Part shown: in pieces, positions 15,115 through 17,216 of the stretch
Numbering within the stretch: position 1 is the first letter of the stretch
Layout of the letters: each line of letters opens with the position of its first letter
Assembly (NCBI GenBank): GCA_024679635.1
Contig: JAIBDA010000018.1
Location: 1-17,216, forward strand
Reading direction: 5' to 3'
Length of the DNA: 17,216 nucleotides
DNA from: Amphritea sp.
GTDB lineage: Bacteria; Pseudomonadota; Gammaproteobacteria; Pseudomonadales; Nitrincolaceae
Made by a program: the position numbers and the translations under genes
Notes under the pieces: generated by a model
The model's input: only the letters and a program-made list of their open reading frames with translations
What the model was told of the DNA's origin: nothing
The model's database searches: none

Positions 15115-15380
15115 AAGGAAGGTGTGAATAAGTCCCATGTGTTCTCTGCGGGTAATAGAACGGTCAGGTGCACGAAAGACAGCACTGTGAAATGTCTGGA
15201 CCTTTTCAAGCAGTCTGACAAAGCTGATGGCCGTTCTAGTTCCCGCCCTTCGGGGCATTCAGAGAAACAGGATCTCTGTGTTAACAATTTTCGACGTACA
15301 ACCAGTATGTCTGTAATTGTTGCCTTGACCTCCAGTTTCTCTGAATGCCAGAGGCGCAAGGACTTGTTCGCACCTTCCCT
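15115..15380. mobile_element. MITE-like element with terminal and internal inverted repeats
   Basis: The ends are imperfect inverted repeats: 15115-15135 (reading AAGGAAGGTGTGAATAAGT...) and the complement of 15360-15380 agree at 18 of 21 bases, and similarity may run outward to about 15098 and 15394 (TGCTGCA against TGATGCA). Inside are an 8-bp inverted repeat (TAGAACGG 15156-15163, CCGTTCTA 15231-15238) and a large one: GGCATTCAGAGAAAC (15254-15268) is exactly complementary to 15335-15349, enclosing ACAATT/AATTGT and a terminal 7-bp stem with a 5-base loop. Both strands carry long open frames (15054-15395 minus, 15097-15411 plus) with no family resemblance and no ribosome site, as expected from a palindromic element. 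No transposase is present, so it would be non-autonomous. No clear target duplication was found. Confidence 0.6.
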
Positions 15381-15399
15381 AAGCGTTTGCATCATAGGT

Positions 15400-15428
15400 T
15401 TGTGGGATTAAAGGCGTAAGGGTAGAAT
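15400..15428 (+). promoter_or_regulatory. Probable sigma-70 promoter of tyrS
   Basis: The -10 is TAGAAT (15423-15428, five of six) and the -35 is TTGTGG (15400-15405, the TTG half only), with a 17-base spacer. A GC-rich stretch after the -10 (ACGGCCCC) is of the type seen at growth-rate-controlled translation genes. The -35 stands only a few bases from the right end of the MITE-like element. Confidence 0.5.
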
Positions 15429-15489
15429 ACGGCCCCAAACTATTTATGACTTAACTTACTACATACAGATGAAAGGTTGTTAGAAGGCA

Positions 15490-16788
15490 ATGACAGACAA
15501 AACACTGCTACAGGATCTCAATGCGCGCGGACTAATCGCGCAGATGACCAGCGAAGAAGAGCTGGAACAACACCTGGCTGAAGGTTCTGTCACCCTTTAT
15601 TGTGGCTTTGATCCCACCGCTGACAGCCTGCATATCGGTTCACTGGTGCCACTGCTGGCGCTGAAACGCTTTCAGCAAGCTGGCCATAAACCGTTGGCTT
15701 TGGTGGGCGGTGCAACCGGCCTGATCGGCGATCCAAGCTTCAAGGCTCAGGAACGCAAACTTAATGACGACAGCACTGTTGCCAACTGGGTGGAAAAACT
15801 CAAAGGTCAGGTAAGCCAGTTTATCGATTTTGACAGCGGTGATAACAGCGCGGAAGTGGTAAATAATCTGGACTGGACCCGTGATCTGGATGTGCTGACA
15901 TTCCTGCGGGATGTCGGTAAGCACTTCTCGGTTAATCAGATGATCGCTAAAGAGTCGGTAAAACAGCGTATTGACCGTGAAGGTGAGGGCATCTCCTTTA
16001 CTGAATTTACCTATATGATTCTGCAATCATTCGACTACCAGCAGCTGAACGCTAGTCATAATTGTACGCTGCAGATCGGTGGATCTGACCAGTGGGGTAA
16101 TATTACCGGCGGTACTGAGCTGACGCGCCGTATGAATGGGAATAAAGCCTTTGGTCTGACGTTGCCACTGATTACTAAGTCTGATGGTACTAAGTTTGGT
16201 AAGACAGAGTCCGGGACTATTTGGCTGTCGCCTAACAAAACTTCCCCTTACGCTTTCTACCAGTTCTGGCTGCAAACGGCGGATGCTGATGCCTACCTAT
16301 TCCTGAAATACTTTACTTTCCTCTCGGTAGAAGAGATTGATGGGTTAGAAAAGGCGGATGCAGCGCGTGACGGACGTCCCGAAGCTCAGTCTGTACTCGC
16401 CCGTGAGGTGACTCGTCTGGTGCATGGCGAAGAGGGTTTAACGGCGGCGATGCGGATCACCGATGCGCTGTTTAGTGGAAACTTGTCTGATTTGAGCGAA
16501 GCTGACTTCGAACAGTTGCAACTGGATGGTTTGCCATCATCCAGTCTGGCCGATGCCGACCTGGCTGAAACACCCCTGACAACTTTGTTGAGTGAAGCTG
16601 GCATGGCGAACTCAGGTAAGCAAATAAAGGATGCGCTACAACGCAACGCTGTAATTGTTAATGGTGCTGAGAAGGGCATGGATGACAATATGAAAGCGGC
16701 AGAAGTCTTTGCCTCTGAGAATGGTACTTACGGTCGTTTCTTCTTAGTTAAATTGGGTAAGAAGAAGCATCATTTGTTTGTGATCTGA
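15490..16788 (+). CDS. tyrS: Tyrosyl-tRNA synthetase
   Basis: A 432-residue class I aminoacyl-tRNA synthetase that charges tRNA-Tyr. The ATP-binding HIGH motif is HIGS (48-51) in [14 protein letters not shown], and the KMSKS loop is KFGKT (235-239). Tyrosine and tRNA-site segments include YMILQSFDY (175-183) and [12 protein letters not shown] (197-208). The C-terminal S4-like RNA-binding domain is at about 370-430 ([18 protein letters not shown]). The KFGKT form and length fit the E. coli-type enzyme. The start at 15490 gives the usual N terminus, but ribosome sites are unusual: AGAAGG ends 2 bases before the ATG and GAAAGG lies 13 bases before it. It is alone on its strand, with its own promoter and a strong terminator. 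Confidence 0.97.
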   Translation: MTDKTLLQDLNARGLIAQMTSEEELEQHLAEGSVTLYCGFDPTADSLHIGSLVPLLALKRFQQAGHKPLALVGGATGLIGDPSFKAQERKLNDDSTVANWVEKLKGQVSQFIDFDSGDNSAEVVNNLDWTRDLDVLTFLRDVGKHFSVNQMIAKESVKQRIDREGEGISFTEFTYMILQSFDYQQLNASHNCTLQIGGSDQWGNITGGTELTRRMNGNKAFGLTLPLITKSDGTKFGKTESGTIWLSPNKTSPYAFYQFWLQTADADAYLFLKYFTFLSVEEIDGLEKADAARDGRPEAQSVLAREVTRLVHGEEGLTAAMRITDALFSGNLSDLSEADFEQLQLDGLPSSSLADADLAETPLTTLLSEAGMANSGKQIKDALQRNAVIVNGAEKGMDDNMKAAEVFASENGTYGRFFLVKLGKKKHHLFVI

Positions 16789-16807
16789 TTCAGGCCTTTT
16801 TCAGCAT

Positions 16808-16859
16808 AAAAAAACGCGCGGTCTTCTCTTTTTGAAAGAACAGGACCGCGCGTTTTTTT
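16808..16859. terminator. Strong bidirectional terminator after tyrS
   Basis: Seven A plus CGCGCGGTC (16808-16823) pair with GACCGCGCG plus seven T (16844-16859), a 16-bp perfect stem. The inner TTCT/AGAA (16824-16827 and 16837-16840) can extend it. The T tracts work on both strands, serving tyrS from the left and the small convergent gene from the right. Confidence 0.92.
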
Positions 16860-16875
16860 GTGGAATTTGGCTGGC

Positions 16876-17142
16876 TTAATAAAGCGCTTGCTCGTCTCGC
16901 ACCAAGTCTTTAAGCATTTCCAGAAATAGCGTGTCTGCTTCGCTGTGCTCTACGGGTATTTTAACGCTGGTGGTGGCAGATAACTCATCAGCAATTTTCA
17001 CATTGGCGTGCTCATCCTGAAGATGTTTACGCGCTATTTCCAAGGCTGCCGCACAGATTTCTGGTTCCTCGAATATTTTGCGCAACACCGAAACCAGCTC
17101 ATCTATGGCTCGTTCCTTGTTTTTTATTGTAGCAGTGCTCAT
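16876..17142 (-). CDS. Small protein of unknown function (88 residues)
   Basis: I do not recognise a family. The 88-residue product is acidic and probably mostly helical (KERAIDELVSVLRKIFEEPEI and AALEIARKHLQDEH), with a Thr/Ser/Val linker and a second helix near the end (ADTLFLEMLKDLVRDEQALY). There is no signal peptide or membrane helix, so it is probably cytoplasmic. I chose ATG 17142 because GGAG stands 8 bases upstream. The frame is open to a GTG at 17184, but that codon overlaps the likely -10 hexamer. It is convergent with tyrS across a shared terminator. The clean promoter, ribosome site and terminator argue that it is a real gene. Confidence 0.7.
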   Translation of the reverse strand: MSTATIKNKERAIDELVSVLRKIFEEPEICAAALEIARKHLQDEHANVKIADELSATTSVKIPVEHSEADTLFLEMLKDLVRDEQALY

Positions 17143-17182
17143 GCAACGATCTCCGACTGAAAATGACAAATACTTTGGATTC

Positions 17183-17191
17183 ACTATAGCA
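17183..17191 (-). promoter_or_regulatory. Extended -10 promoter of the 88-residue protein gene
   Basis: On the minus strand TGC-TATAGT (17191 to 17183) is an extended -10 element (TGn followed by a five-of-six hexamer). No good -35 is seen before the window ends. Transcription would start near 17176, about 34 bases before the ATG. Confidence 0.45.
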
Positions 17192-17216
17192 CTGTCATAA
17201 CCTCATCTGCAGCTAT

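Noticed and set aside
15090..15400. Target-site duplication around the MITE-like element
   Set aside because: The flanks on either side of the core or of the extended ends show no matching short direct repeat, so the exact borders remain open.
15054..15411. Two overlapping frames of 113 (minus) and 104 (plus) codons beside tyrS
   Set aside because: They are by-products of the inverted-repeat element: their two ends resemble each other, there is no ribosome site, and no family is recognisable.
1..17216. tRNA or rRNA genes, CRISPR arrays, thiamine riboswitch
   Set aside because: No cloverleaf, rRNA-like stretch, regularly spaced repeats or THI-box-like sequence was recognised in the spacers, including the one before thiE.

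Overview
The window looks like chromosome of a denitrifying, probably marine gammaproteobacterium of the Oceanospirillales/Pseudomonadales type. Three things point there: nitric oxide reductase accessory genes followed by a Dnr-type regulator; the order argC - erpA - anmK - mepM-like peptidase - tyrS, which I recall from Pseudomonas-type genomes; and ErpA and TyrS sequences of the gammaproteobacterial kind. No species can be named from the sequence alone.

Positions 1-5465 (+ strand) hold the downstream part of a nitric oxide reductase locus. It starts with the last codons of a gene that is probably norB, then a strong GC-rich hairpin. A NapH/NosR-like membrane polyferredoxin, norE, a norF-like small membrane protein, norQ (MoxR AAA+ ATPase) and norD (von Willebrand A domain) follow. 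The gene for the Dnr regulator comes last and probably has its own promoter. The catalytic subunits would lie upstream of the window. NorQ and NorD are known to activate the reductase, and Dnr-type proteins switch such operons on in response to NO.

Positions 5602-10507 (- strand) read right to left: a CLC anion transporter with C-terminal CBS domains and a non-canonical ion pathway, thiE (thiamine phosphate synthase), hemL (glutamate-1-semialdehyde aminomutase, tetrapyrrole synthesis), a seven-helix membrane protein of unknown function coupled to hemL through a TTG start, a weak terminator, and a small DUF2846-like lipoprotein convergent with dnr.

Positions 10628-12096 (+ strand) carry argC (arginine synthesis) and erpA (Fe-S cluster insertion). 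The erpA promoter overlaps what looks like a type 1 IscR binding site. Between erpA and the opposing anmK lie an unusual non-coding stretch and a clear bidirectional terminator.

Positions 12294-14846 (- strand) carry a mepM-like LysM/M23 peptidoglycan peptidase followed by anmK (anhydro-MurNAc kinase). One cuts the wall and the other recycles a wall fragment.

Positions 14847-15489 (643 bases) contain no convincing gene. They hold the peptidase promoter, a small hairpin, a roughly 270-300 bp MITE-like element with imperfect terminal inverted repeats and a long internal inverted repeat, and the tyrS promoter lying against the element's right end. tyrS, a strong bidirectional terminator and an 88-residue protein of unknown function (- strand) close the window.

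I do not see a wholly new system. The points most worth a second look are the MITE-like element beside tyrS, the IscR site at erpA, the non-canonical CLC, the polyferredoxin gene inside the nor operon, and the conserved-looking non-coding stretch after erpA.
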